Notes under the pieces: generated by a model
Databases searched by the model: none
What the model was told of the DNA's origin: nothing
Seen by the model: only the letters and a program-made list of their open reading frames with translations
NCBI RefSeq assembly: GCF_024460475.1
Contig: NZ_JANFYN010000041.1
Location: 1-20,510 of the forward strand
Direction: 5' to 3'
Length of the DNA: 20,510 nucleotides
Source: Holdemanella sp. MSK.7.32
GTDB lineage: Bacteria > Bacillota_I > Bacilli_A > Erysipelotrichales > Erysipelotrichaceae
Program-made: the position numbers and the translations under genes
In this document: positions 1-6,863 of the stretch, one piece after another
Layout of the letters: each line of letters opens with the position of its first letter
Numbering within the stretch: the stretch's first letter is position 1

Positions 1-46
1 CGACAATAGTTGGGCTTGCCCCTGCGAAGATAGCTAGCTGCCGGGT
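1..46 (+). rRNA. rrf: 5S ribosomal RNA, 3' end only (partial)
   Basis: The first 46 bases match the 3' third of a bacterial 5S rRNA. There is an ATAGT segment, a GGG-CTTG-CCC hairpin arm, the TGCGAAGATAG loop E/helix IV region, and a terminal CTGCCGGG that would pair with the missing 5' end. The layout follows the E. coli and Bacillus 5S 3' ends (TAGT...TGCGAGAGTAG...CTGCC). The rest of the gene, and presumably the 23S and 16S genes, lie to the left of the window. The exact 3' end (45-47) is estimated. Confidence 0.85.
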
Positions 47-56
47 CCTTTTTTTA
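41..56 (+). terminator. Probable rRNA operon terminator (T-tract after 5S)
   Basis: A run of seven T (49-55) follows the terminal helix of the 5S rRNA directly. No separate hairpin is visible, so the 5S terminal helix or its arm probably acts as the stem. Confidence 0.45.
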
Positions 57-101
57 TACATATGTAGCGTTTGTCTGCTTTTTTTTTACGCTTTTCTAGC
101 G

Positions 102-107
102 TATAAT
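102..107 (+). promoter_or_regulatory. -10 box of cls, 6 nt before the start codon
   Basis: A perfect TATAAT ends 6 nt before the cls ATG at 114, so transcription would be expected to start at or within a base or two of the A of the ATG. There is no clear -35: the position 17 bp upstream is a T-run. No Shine-Dalgarno sequence precedes the ATG. The same arrangement occurs at 6852-6857 and 13765-13770. Confidence 0.55.
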
Positions 108-113
108 ACCAAT

Positions 114-1649
114 ATGCATAAAATTTTGAAATATTGTAAATCAAAACCTATCTATATTATCTTAGCTGTATTACTTCAATTTTTAACACTGTTCTTTTTG
201 GTGAGCTATTTTAGTCAAAGATTCTTTATTGTTTACTATATCTTGATCATATTTAGTCTATGCGTTTGTATGCATATCATCAATCGTGATTCGGATTCTA
301 GTTCTAAATTATTATGGGTTTTATTGATTATGTCTTTTCCAATCTTTGGTGGCATTGTTTATTTATTACTTGGAAATCGTAAGATTCCAAAGGCTTTAAT
401 GATCAAAGATAGACAGGCATATTCAGACTATAAAAAGTATGCTCTTCAAAACATTGAAATTTTAAGTGATCTTCATGAAGATGACTATGTCTTAGATAAA
501 ATGACATCCATGGCATGGACAAATGGATATTTTCCTGTTTATGACAATTGTTTGTTAACTTATTTTCCTTCTGGTGAAGAACAATATCAGGCTTTTATTC
601 AAGAATTAATTAAAGCCGAAGATTTTATCTTTATGGAATTCTTTATTATCAATAAAGGAGTTATGTGGAATACCATTCTACAGATCTTAATGGATAAAGC
701 CGCTATGGGCGTAGATGTTCGTGTTATTTATGATGATATGGGATCTTTGACCTATTTACCTAGAGATTATGCGAAAATGTTGAATGCGCGTGGCATTCAA
801 ACACATGCCTTTAATCCATTACGACCTCAACTGGCCATGGCAATGAACAATCGCGATCATAGGAAGATTCTAGTCATTGATGGTAAGGTGGCCTTTACAG
901 GAGGTTGCAACATTTCCGATGAATATATCAACACGAAAAAACGTTTTGGACATTGGAAAGATATGGGTTGTATGATCAAAGGAGCTGGTGTTGAAATGTT
1001 TACCATTTCCTTCTTACAGATCTGGAACTATCAAGCCAGTGAATATACATCGTATTCGCGTTTTATTCAAAATCGTGAAGTCTTTTCATCATTAAAGAAT
1101 CCTGGATATATCATTCCATTTTCGGATTCTCCAACGGATGAAAATAACACAAGTTTAAATATGCATTTGAATATGCTTGGCTGTGCCAAAGACTATTGTT
1201 GGATCACAACGCCCTATTTAATTTTGGATGCAGAAATGATTTCATCTCTAAAACTCGCTGTATCCAATGGTGTAGATGTACGAATTGTTGTTCCTGGAAT
1301 TCCGGATAAAAAGATGGTGTATGAAGTCACAAAAGCCAACTTTGATACATTGATCAAAGCAGGTGTTAAAATTTACGAATATACACCTGGATTTATTCAT
1401 GGCAAAGTTTGTATCGTTGATGATTCGAGTGCTTTAGTAGGCACAGTGAATATGGATTTTAGATCGTATTATCAACATTATGAATGTGGTGTATGGATGC
1501 ATGAAACTACTTGTTTAACAGATATAAAAAATGACTTTGAAGAGATATTCAAAGTCTCACATGAAGTTTCATTAGAGGAATGTGTAAACACAAATCCAGC
1601 TGTGAAAGTATATCGAAATATATTAAAGGTATTTAGTCCTATCATGTAG
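114..1649 (+). CDS. cls: Cardiolipin synthase (phospholipase D family)
   Basis: Membrane enzyme that condenses two phosphatidylglycerol molecules into cardiolipin plus glycerol. The 511 aa length is normal for the family. The N-terminus holds hydrophobic segments at about residues 14-33, 36-53 and 65-86, followed by a soluble catalytic part. Both HKD phospholipase D motifs (HxKx4D) are intact: H249/K251/D256 in NRDHRKILVID, followed by FTGGCNISDEY, and H429/K431/D436 in HGKVCIVD, followed by GTVNMDFRS. The 114 ATG is preferred because the first membrane segment follows it, but it has no Shine-Dalgarno sequence and sits 6 nt after a TATAAT box, so the mRNA is probably leaderless. It stands alone between the rRNA operon and the convergent fumC. 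Its stop codon lies inside the shared terminator hairpin. Confidence 0.93.
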   Translation: MHKILKYCKSKPIYIILAVLLQFLTLFFLVSYFSQRFFIVYYILIIFSLCVCMHIINRDSDSSSKLLWVLLIMSFPIFGGIVYLLLGNRKIPKALMIKDRQAYSDYKKYALQNIEILSDLHEDDYVLDKMTSMAWTNGYFPVYDNCLLTYFPSGEEQYQAFIQELIKAEDFIFMEFFIINKGVMWNTILQILMDKAAMGVDVRVIYDDMGSLTYLPRDYAKMLNARGIQTHAFNPLRPQLAMAMNNRDHRKILVIDGKVAFTGGCNISDEYINTKKRFGHWKDMGCMIKGAGVEMFTISFLQIWNYQASEYTSYSRFIQNREVFSSLKNPGYIIPFSDSPTDENNTSLNMHLNMLGCAKDYCWITTPYLILDAEMISSLKLAVSNGVDVRIVVPGIPDKKMVYEVTKANFDTLIKAGVKIYEYTPGFIHGKVCIVDDSSALVGTVNMDFRSYYQHYECGVWMHETTCLTDIKNDFEEIFKVSHEVSLEECVNTNPAVKVYRNILKVFSPIM

Positions 1650-1667
1650 GAATAAATACCTTTTTTT
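1625..1667 (+). terminator. Hairpin terminator between convergent cls and fumC
   Basis: A 17-bp stem with one mismatch pairs 1625-1641 (AAAGGTATTTAGTCCTA) with 1647-1663 around a TCATG loop, followed by seven T (1661-1667). It includes the cls stop codon. Read on the minus strand just after the fumC stop, the same hairpin is followed only by TTTAATAT, so it terminates cls strongly and fumC more weakly. Confidence 0.85.
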
Positions 1668-3041
1668 CTATTTATGAATCATTTTTTCAGGGTGCACATA
1701 CAAATCGAATTCTTCACTCGTCAAATAACCCAAATCTAAAATGGCTTCTTTTAAAGTTAAGTTATTTTTGAAGGCATGTTGGCTTGCATGTCCTGCTTTT
1801 TCATAGCCAATCACTGGATTTAAACAAGTGACTAACATTAATGAGTTATGTAAGTTTTTATCCATAGTTTCTTTATTGGCCTTTAAACCATCTAAACAAT
1901 GGATGGTGAATGAGTGAATCGCATCACTTAATAATTGAATGCTCTGATCCATATTATAGGCAATCAATGGCATAAAGACATTTAATTCAAAGTTTCCTTG
2001 GCTTGCCCCAATACCAATCGCCGTATCATTTCCCATGACCTGTACGGCAACCATAGTTAAGGCTTCACATTGAGTTGGATTGACTTTACCCGGCATAATA
2101 CTAGATCCTGGTTCATTGCTTGGAATATCAATTTCATGAATGCCACTTCTTGGGCCACTGGCAAGCCATCTTATGTCATTCGCAATCTTCATGCAGTTAG
2201 AGGCAAGACCTTTTAAAGCTCCACTTGTATATACCATGGCATCCTTACTTGTTAGGGCATGGAATTTGTTTGGATCTGGTACAAAAGGAAGATGTGTCTT
2301 TTCAGAAATGATCTTTGTGACGACTTCATCAAAACCTTCTGGACAGTTGATTCCTGTACCTACAGCGGTTGCACCACAAGCTAGTTCATACACATATTTT
2401 AAGCTATCGATAATTTGAGCTTTACTATGCTCAATCATAGAACGGTATCCACTTAATTCTTGTGAGAAATATAATGGAGTGGCGTCTTGAAGATGAGTCC
2501 TACCAATTTTAATAATGCCTTCGTTTTCTTCTTCTAGTTTTTTGATTTGATGAATCATTAAATCCAATTGTGGAAGTAGCTCAGCATTGATTTTTTGTGC
2601 TACCATGATATGTAACGCAGCCGGAAACGTATCATTTGAACTTTGGGATGCGTTAACCGTATCGTTTGGATGGAGAATGTTTTCCTTTGCGTATTCATTT
2701 CCTAACATGGAAATGACTTCATTGGCATTCATGTTGGTTTGTGTTCCAGAACCTGTTTGCCAAACATGTAAAGGGAACTGGTCTAAATATTGTCCGTTTT
2801 CGATTCTTTGACAGATTTCGACAATGGCTTCACATTGTTTTTCAGTAATTTTATTGAAATGAAGGTTGGCCTTGGCACATGCTTCTTTCAATATCGCAAA
2901 ACTATGAATCAAAGAGGCAGGCATCAATTCCTGTCCAATCTTAAAATTCTCTAGACTTCTTTGGGTTTGGGATTTCCAATATTTGTCCGCTTCGACTTTG
3001 ATTTGTCCTAAGCAATCTTCTTCTATACGATATGTACTCAT
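1668..3041 (-). CDS. fumC: Fumarate hydratase, class II (fumarase C)
   Basis: Cytosolic, iron-independent fumarase that interconverts fumarate and L-malate. The protein is 457 aa from the chosen start, close to E. coli FumC (467). Landmarks are TGSGTQTNMNANE (about 97-108), ASQSSNDTFP (131-140), the GRTHLQDATP loop with the conserved His183, and the superfamily signature GSSIMPGKVNP (312-322) bearing the catalytic-loop serines. The start at 3041 (MSTYRIEEDCLG) is chosen over an in-frame ATG at 3071. It has an AGAGGTG ribosome binding site 7 nt upstream, and the sequence from it aligns with the normal family N-terminus. It is monocistronic and divergent from pulA. In an anaerobe it probably works in the reductive branch or in dicarboxylate metabolism. 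Aspartase shares the fold, but the motifs and N-terminus fit fumarase better. Confidence 0.93.
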   Translation of the reverse strand: MSTYRIEEDCLGQIKVEADKYWKSQTQRSLENFKIGQELMPASLIHSFAILKEACAKANLHFNKITEKQCEAIVEICQRIENGQYLDQFPLHVWQTGSGTQTNMNANEVISMLGNEYAKENILHPNDTVNASQSSNDTFPAALHIMVAQKINAELLPQLDLMIHQIKKLEEENEGIIKIGRTHLQDATPLYFSQELSGYRSMIEHSKAQIIDSLKYVYELACGATAVGTGINCPEGFDEVVTKIISEKTHLPFVPDPNKFHALTSKDAMVYTSGALKGLASNCMKIANDIRWLASGPRSGIHEIDIPSNEPGSSIMPGKVNPTQCEALTMVAVQVMGNDTAIGIGASQGNFELNVFMPLIAYNMDQSIQLLSDAIHSFTIHCLDGLKANKETMDKNLHNSLMLVTCLNPVIGYEKAGHASQHAFKNNLTLKEAILDLGYLTSEEFDLYVHPEKMIHK

Positions 3042-3061
3042 TTTGTTCACCTCTATGAAGT

Positions 3062-3090
3062 AGTTTAACATTTTTTTAAAAAATTGTCTG
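3062..3090 (-). promoter_or_regulatory. Candidate fumC promoter
   Basis: On the minus strand CAGACA (3085-3090) and TGT-TAAACT (extended -10, hexamer 3062-3067) are separated by 17 bp, 20 nt upstream of the fumC start. Both hexamers are only moderate matches, and the leader would be very short, starting about at the ribosome binding site. Confidence 0.3.
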
Positions 3091-3096
3091 TATACA

Positions 3097-3105
3097 TGTT
3101 ACAAT
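3097..3105 (+). promoter_or_regulatory. Candidate pulA promoter (extended -10)
   Basis: TGT-TACAAT forms an extended -10 element whose hexamer (3100-3105) lies 37 nt upstream of the pulA ATG. The -35 region is weak, which extended -10 promoters tolerate. The element overlaps the face of the divergent fumC promoter. Confidence 0.45.
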
Positions 3106-3142
3106 AGATACGTAAAATAAAAGGAAATGAGGAATACTACAT

Positions 3143-5251
3143 ATGCGAATGAAGGAGCCATATGAAGCTTATTTAGATGATTACAATTGTTTGGATGTTT
3201 ATATGTCCAAAAATTTTTTTGGTGGAAAAAGTCGTATTTTCCATATGAAAGATACAAAGGATCGTATTATTCCGTTGACGATTCAGTCTCAAAGTGATCT
3301 ATACAATGGATATACGCATTATTCATTGTCTTTAAACGGGAACTTGGAAATTGGTCAAGAATACACTGTGTATGATGAACATTGTAAGACTTGTGTTGCC
3401 AAATACTCTCATATTGTTAAAACAGAGCGCTTTGCGAAAGAGTTTATGTATGAAAAAGAGGATCTAGGAGTTACATATACACCGGAAAAGACAACCTTTA
3501 AAGTATGGGCACCCACCGCATTAGCAGTGAATGTAGGATATGTCTTAAACGGGAAAAAGATCGTTGAATCGATGTCTCGACAGGATAAAGGGGTTTTCTC
3601 GCTTACTATCAATAAAGATTTAAATGGAGTTCACTATTCTTACTTAGTACGTGTGAATGGAGAATATAAAGGGGTAACAGATCCTTATACTTGTTTTAGT
3701 GGTCCGAATGGCCAATATAGTGTGATTGTAGATCCTAAGAGTTTAAAACTTCCAAAAAAAATCAAATTGAAGCCAATGGATAGTGAATGCGATGCGATTA
3801 TATATGAGGCAAGTATTCGTGATATGACAAGTCAAACTGGAATTGGTGTGAGTCATCCAAAAAAATTTGTGGGATTTACGGAAGAAAATGAAATCACAAA
3901 AGCACACAATACGGGTTTTAGTTATTTAAAATCATTAGGTGTGACACACGTACAATTGATGCCTGTATTTGACTTTGGCAGTGTGGATGAAGTGTATCCA
4001 AATATTTTCTATAACTGGGGCTATGATCCTGTACAATATCGTTGCTTGGAAGGGGCTTATTCACTAGATCCAAAGAATGCGAAGTTACGTATCGAGGAGT
4101 TTGCGAATTTGGTGCATGATTGCCACAAGGCAGGCATTCGAGTGAATTTGGATTTGGTGTTTAATCATGTGTATGTCAAAGAAAATTTTGCGTTAGAAAA
4201 TATGGTGCCCGATTATTATTTCTTAATGAATCGTGAAGGTGAATTTTCGAATGGAAGTTTCTGTGGCAATGATATTGATACACAGCCATATATGGCGCGT
4301 AAATATTTTTTAGAAACTTGTAAGAAGATCATTGAGTTATTTGATGTGGATGGTTTCCGTTTTGATCTAATGGGAATTCTAGATTATAACTTAATGAATG
4401 AAATTAGTGAAGAATGTAAAAAATTGAAACCGGATTTTATGATTTATGGGGAAGGCTGGAATATGCCAAGCTTTGTGGCGGAAGAGATTCGTGCTTCGCA
4501 ACTGAATCAAGCTAAGATGCCACATGTTGGTCATTTCTCGGATCGTTTCCGTGAAGTGGTTCGTGGATCGAATGATGAGCTTTCACGAAAAGGCTTTGCG
4601 TCAGGACAAGCCGATTTATTCTATCAAGTAAAATGTGTAATGGCCGCAAGCTGTATGGACCATGTGTTTGATAGTCCAGCGAAAGTCATTAACTATGTAG
4701 AGTGTCATGATAATCATACGTTGTGGGATAAAAACAGAGTATGTTGTCATGGGGAGAGCCGTGATCTAAGAGAAAAACGACAGATCATGGCCAATGCGAT
4801 GGTATTACTTGCACAAGGGGTTCCATTTATTCATTGTGGTCAAGAGTTTGGTCGCACTAAACAAGGTTTAGGGAATACATACAATCGTTCGGATAACTAC
4901 AATCGTGTGGATTATCAAAGAAGGGATCATCATATTGAAATTGTAGAGCGTACAAAGGAATTGATCCAGCTTCGTAAAGAACATCCTTGTTTTAGATTGA
5001 GCACGGTTGAAGACATTGAAAAAGGTGTTCAATTTGATTCGATCTATGATCAAGTCTTAGTCTATTCTTGTCAAAAAGGGGATGATCATTGTGTAGCTTT
5101 CTTTAATCCAACTAACATTCCTTATGATTATCATTTAGACCAAGAAGCTAGAGTCTTGTTTGATGATGGAAATAGTAATGCGTTAGAAACACAGGATATT
5201 CATATAGCACCATTTAGTGTCGTCGTTTGTCAATTTGGCTTGACGGCGTAG
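3143..5251 (+). CDS. pulA: Type I pullulanase (GH13, intracellular)
   Basis: Debranching enzyme that hydrolyses alpha-1,6 links in pullulan, glycogen and branched maltodextrins. The 702 aa length and lack of a signal peptide fit the cytoplasmic AmyX-like enzymes. An N-terminal beta-sandwich region is followed by a CBM48-like domain (about 105-200, starting near TTFKVWAPTA) and the GH13 barrel. The type I pullulanase hallmark YNWGYDP is at about 290-296. Catalytic residues are the nucleophile D408 (VDGFRFD), the acid/base E437 (YGEGW) and the transition-state stabiliser D523 (ECHDN). The ATG at 3143 follows AAGGAAATGAGGA with about 9 nt spacing; an ATG two codons later is too far from it. No terminator separates it from guaB, whose -35 box lies in its last codons. 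It probably acts on imported malto-oligosaccharides or stored glycogen. Confidence 0.94.
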   Translation: MRMKEPYEAYLDDYNCLDVYMSKNFFGGKSRIFHMKDTKDRIIPLTIQSQSDLYNGYTHYSLSLNGNLEIGQEYTVYDEHCKTCVAKYSHIVKTERFAKEFMYEKEDLGVTYTPEKTTFKVWAPTALAVNVGYVLNGKKIVESMSRQDKGVFSLTINKDLNGVHYSYLVRVNGEYKGVTDPYTCFSGPNGQYSVIVDPKSLKLPKKIKLKPMDSECDAIIYEASIRDMTSQTGIGVSHPKKFVGFTEENEITKAHNTGFSYLKSLGVTHVQLMPVFDFGSVDEVYPNIFYNWGYDPVQYRCLEGAYSLDPKNAKLRIEEFANLVHDCHKAGIRVNLDLVFNHVYVKENFALENMVPDYYFLMNREGEFSNGSFCGNDIDTQPYMARKYFLETCKKIIELFDVDGFRFDLMGILDYNLMNEISEECKKLKPDFMIYGEGWNMPSFVAEEIRASQLNQAKMPHVGHFSDRFREVVRGSNDELSRKGFASGQADLFYQVKCVMAASCMDHVFDSPAKVINYVECHDNHTLWDKNRVCCHGESRDLREKRQIMANAMVLLAQGVPFIHCGQEFGRTKQGLGNTYNRSDNYNRVDYQRRDHHIEIVERTKELIQLRKEHPCFRLSTVEDIEKGVQFDSIYDQVLVYSCQKGDDHCVAFFNPTNIPYDYHLDQEARVLFDDGNSNALETQDIHIAPFSVVVCQFGLTA

Positions 5252-5268
5252 AACTCAAAACATATAAT
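5240..5268 (+). promoter_or_regulatory. guaB promoter, sigma-A type
   Basis: TTGACG (5240-5245), a 17-bp spacer and a perfect TATAAT (5263-5268). The -35 lies inside the 3' end of pulA. The -10 ends 28 nt before the guaB ATG, leaving room for the AGAAGGAGA ribosome binding site. Confidence 0.85.
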
Positions 5269-5296
5269 ATAGGTTAAATTGAGAAGGAGATAAACA

Positions 5297-6808
5297 ATGG
5301 CAAAATTTTTTGAAGAACCATCTAGAACGTTCAGTGAGTATTTATTGATTCCTGGTTACACAGGTCCGGATTGTACACCGGATAAGGTGAGTTTGAAAAC
5401 GCCTTTAGTAAAATTCAAAAAAGGTGAAGAACCTGCACTATCTTTAAATATTCCAATGGTAAGTGCTGTAATGCAGGCTGTTAGTGGTGAAGAAATGGCT
5501 TGTGCACTTGCACGTGAGGGTGGAGTAAGTTTTATTTACGGTAGTCAAACAATCGAGTCTCAAGCCGCTATGGTTCGTAAAGTAAAATCGACTAAGGCTG
5601 GATTTGTTGGCAGCGATTCAAATATTAGCCCTGAAGCAACATTAGAGGATGTAATTGCTCTTCGTACTAAGACAGGACACTCAACAATGGCTGTTACTGA
5701 CAATGGTCAAGCGGATGGTAAATTAGTAGGTATCGTAACAAGTCGTGATTATCGCGAAAGTCGTATGGATCATTCGATCTTGGTTAAGGAATTTATGACA
5801 CCATTTGAAAAATTGATCGTCGGAGATGAAGATATTACATTGTCTGAGGCAAACGATTTAATCTGGGAACACAAATTAAATCAGTTGCCTATCGTTGATA
5901 AAGAACAACACTTAAAGGCATTCGTGTTCAGAAAAGACTATGAATCACACAAAGATAATCCAAATGAATTATTGGATGATAAAAAGCGCTACATTGTAGG
6001 TGCTGGTATCAATACACGTGACTATGCGACTCGTGTACCTGCTTTAGTAGAAGCTGGTGTAGATGTTTTATGTATTGATTCAAGTGAAGGATATTCTGCA
6101 TGGCAAGCTGAAACAATTAAATGGATCCGTGAACACTATGGTGACAGCGTAAAAGTTGGAGCTGGTAACGTTGTAGATGGAGATGGTTTCCGTTTCTTAG
6201 CGGATGCAGGAGCTGACTTTATTAAGATTGGAATCGGTGGAGGTTCTATCTGTATCACTCGTGAACAAAAAGGTATTGGTCGTGGACAAGCTACAGCTAC
6301 AATTGATGTTGCGAAAGCTCGTGATGAATACTTTGAAGAAACTGGAATCTATGTTCCAATTTGTTCAGATGGTGGTATTGTACATGATTACCACATCACA
6401 TTAGCATTGGCATTTGGTGCTGACTTCGTTATGTTGGGTCGTTACTTTGCTCGTTTCAAAGAAGCTCCAAATAAGATTGTAAGTGTAAACGGAAATTACA
6501 TGAAAGAGTACTGGGGTGAAGGTAGTGCTCGTGCTCGTAACTGGCAAAGATATGATGTTGGTGGAGACAAGAAAATGTCTTTCGTAGAAGGTGTTGATTC
6601 GTATGTTCCTTATGCAGGTAGCTTAAGAGACAATGTAGGTCTATCTTTATCTAAGATTCGTCATACAATGTGTAACTGTGGATGCTTAACAATACCTGAA
6701 CTTCAAAAAGATGCGAAGGTTACATTAGTATCAAGTACAAGTATTGTCGAAGGTGGAGCTCACGACGTTGTAGTTCGTGATGAACATTTCGACGCAAAAC
6801 CACAATAA
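5297..6808 (+). CDS. guaB: IMP dehydrogenase (Tritrichomonas-like subclass)
   Basis: Oxidises IMP to XMP with NAD+, the committed step of GMP synthesis. The 503 aa protein has the (beta/alpha)8 barrel interrupted by a CBS-domain pair (about 95-220). The catalytic loop GIGGGSICITREQKGIGRG carries Cys319. The flap SARARNWQRYDVGG carries the Arg418-Tyr419 dyad, and Glu431 lies in VEGVDSYVPYAG. These numbers and the total length coincide with those I recall for the protozoan Tritrichomonas foetus IMPDH, and the loop differs from the common bacterial GxGPGSICTTR...GVPQ form. The ATG at 5297 follows an AAGGAGA ribosome binding site. It is monocistronic: own promoter upstream, own terminator downstream. 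The C-terminal CNCGCLTIPELQ segment and the VEGGAHDVVV tail also follow the parabasalid-type sequence. Confidence 0.96.
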   Translation: MAKFFEEPSRTFSEYLLIPGYTGPDCTPDKVSLKTPLVKFKKGEEPALSLNIPMVSAVMQAVSGEEMACALAREGGVSFIYGSQTIESQAAMVRKVKSTKAGFVGSDSNISPEATLEDVIALRTKTGHSTMAVTDNGQADGKLVGIVTSRDYRESRMDHSILVKEFMTPFEKLIVGDEDITLSEANDLIWEHKLNQLPIVDKEQHLKAFVFRKDYESHKDNPNELLDDKKRYIVGAGINTRDYATRVPALVEAGVDVLCIDSSEGYSAWQAETIKWIREHYGDSVKVGAGNVVDGDGFRFLADAGADFIKIGIGGGSICITREQKGIGRGQATATIDVAKARDEYFEETGIYVPICSDGGIVHDYHITLALAFGADFVMLGRYFARFKEAPNKIVSVNGNYMKEYWGEGSARARNWQRYDVGGDKKMSFVEGVDSYVPYAGSLRDNVGLSLSKIRHTMCNCGCLTIPELQKDAKVTLVSSTSIVEGGAHDVVVRDEHFDAKPQ

Positions 6809-6813
6809 TCTCA

Positions 6814-6835
6814 AAAGGACTTCGGTCCTTTTTTT
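6814..6835 (+). terminator. guaB terminator (UUCG tetraloop)
   Basis: Perfect 7-bp stem AAAGGAC (6814-6820) and GTCCTTT (6825-6831) around a stable TTCG tetraloop, followed by a T-run to 6835. It lies 5 nt after the guaB stop and separates guaB from the fusion gene, arguing against an origin for that gene inside guaB. Confidence 0.92.
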
Positions 6836-6851
6836 CTTTATGAAAATACCT

Positions 6852-6857
6852 TATAAT
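6852..6857 (+). promoter_or_regulatory. -10 box of the MarR-NrdG operon, 6 nt before the start codon
   Basis: A perfect TATAAT ends 6 nt before the ATG at 6864. The -35 position falls in the T-run of the guaB terminator and shows no consensus. There is no Shine-Dalgarno sequence before the ATG, so transcription probably starts at the ATG itself. Confidence 0.6.
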
Positions 6858-6863
6858 ACTTGT

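Noticed and set aside
3042..3071. Longer fumC start at 3071
   Set aside because: The ten extra residues fall in the promoter/leader, and the AGAGGTG ribosome binding site points to 3041.
3097..3103. TGTATACATGTTACA near pulA as a cre site
   Set aside because: It lacks the central CG and has one base too many between the arms.
3096..3105. The 10-mer ATGTTACAAT shared by the pulA promoter and the DUF1836 promoter as a common operator
   Set aside because: It can be explained simply as the same extended -10 element. Only at the DUF1836 locus is there a symmetrical second half-site.
6777..6863. Longer start of the MarR-NrdG gene at 6777 (or ATG at 6840)
   Set aside because: The first overlaps the guaB coding end and crosses a strong terminator. 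The second lies upstream of the TATAAT box. Neither has a ribosome binding site, and the MarR domain begins after 6864.
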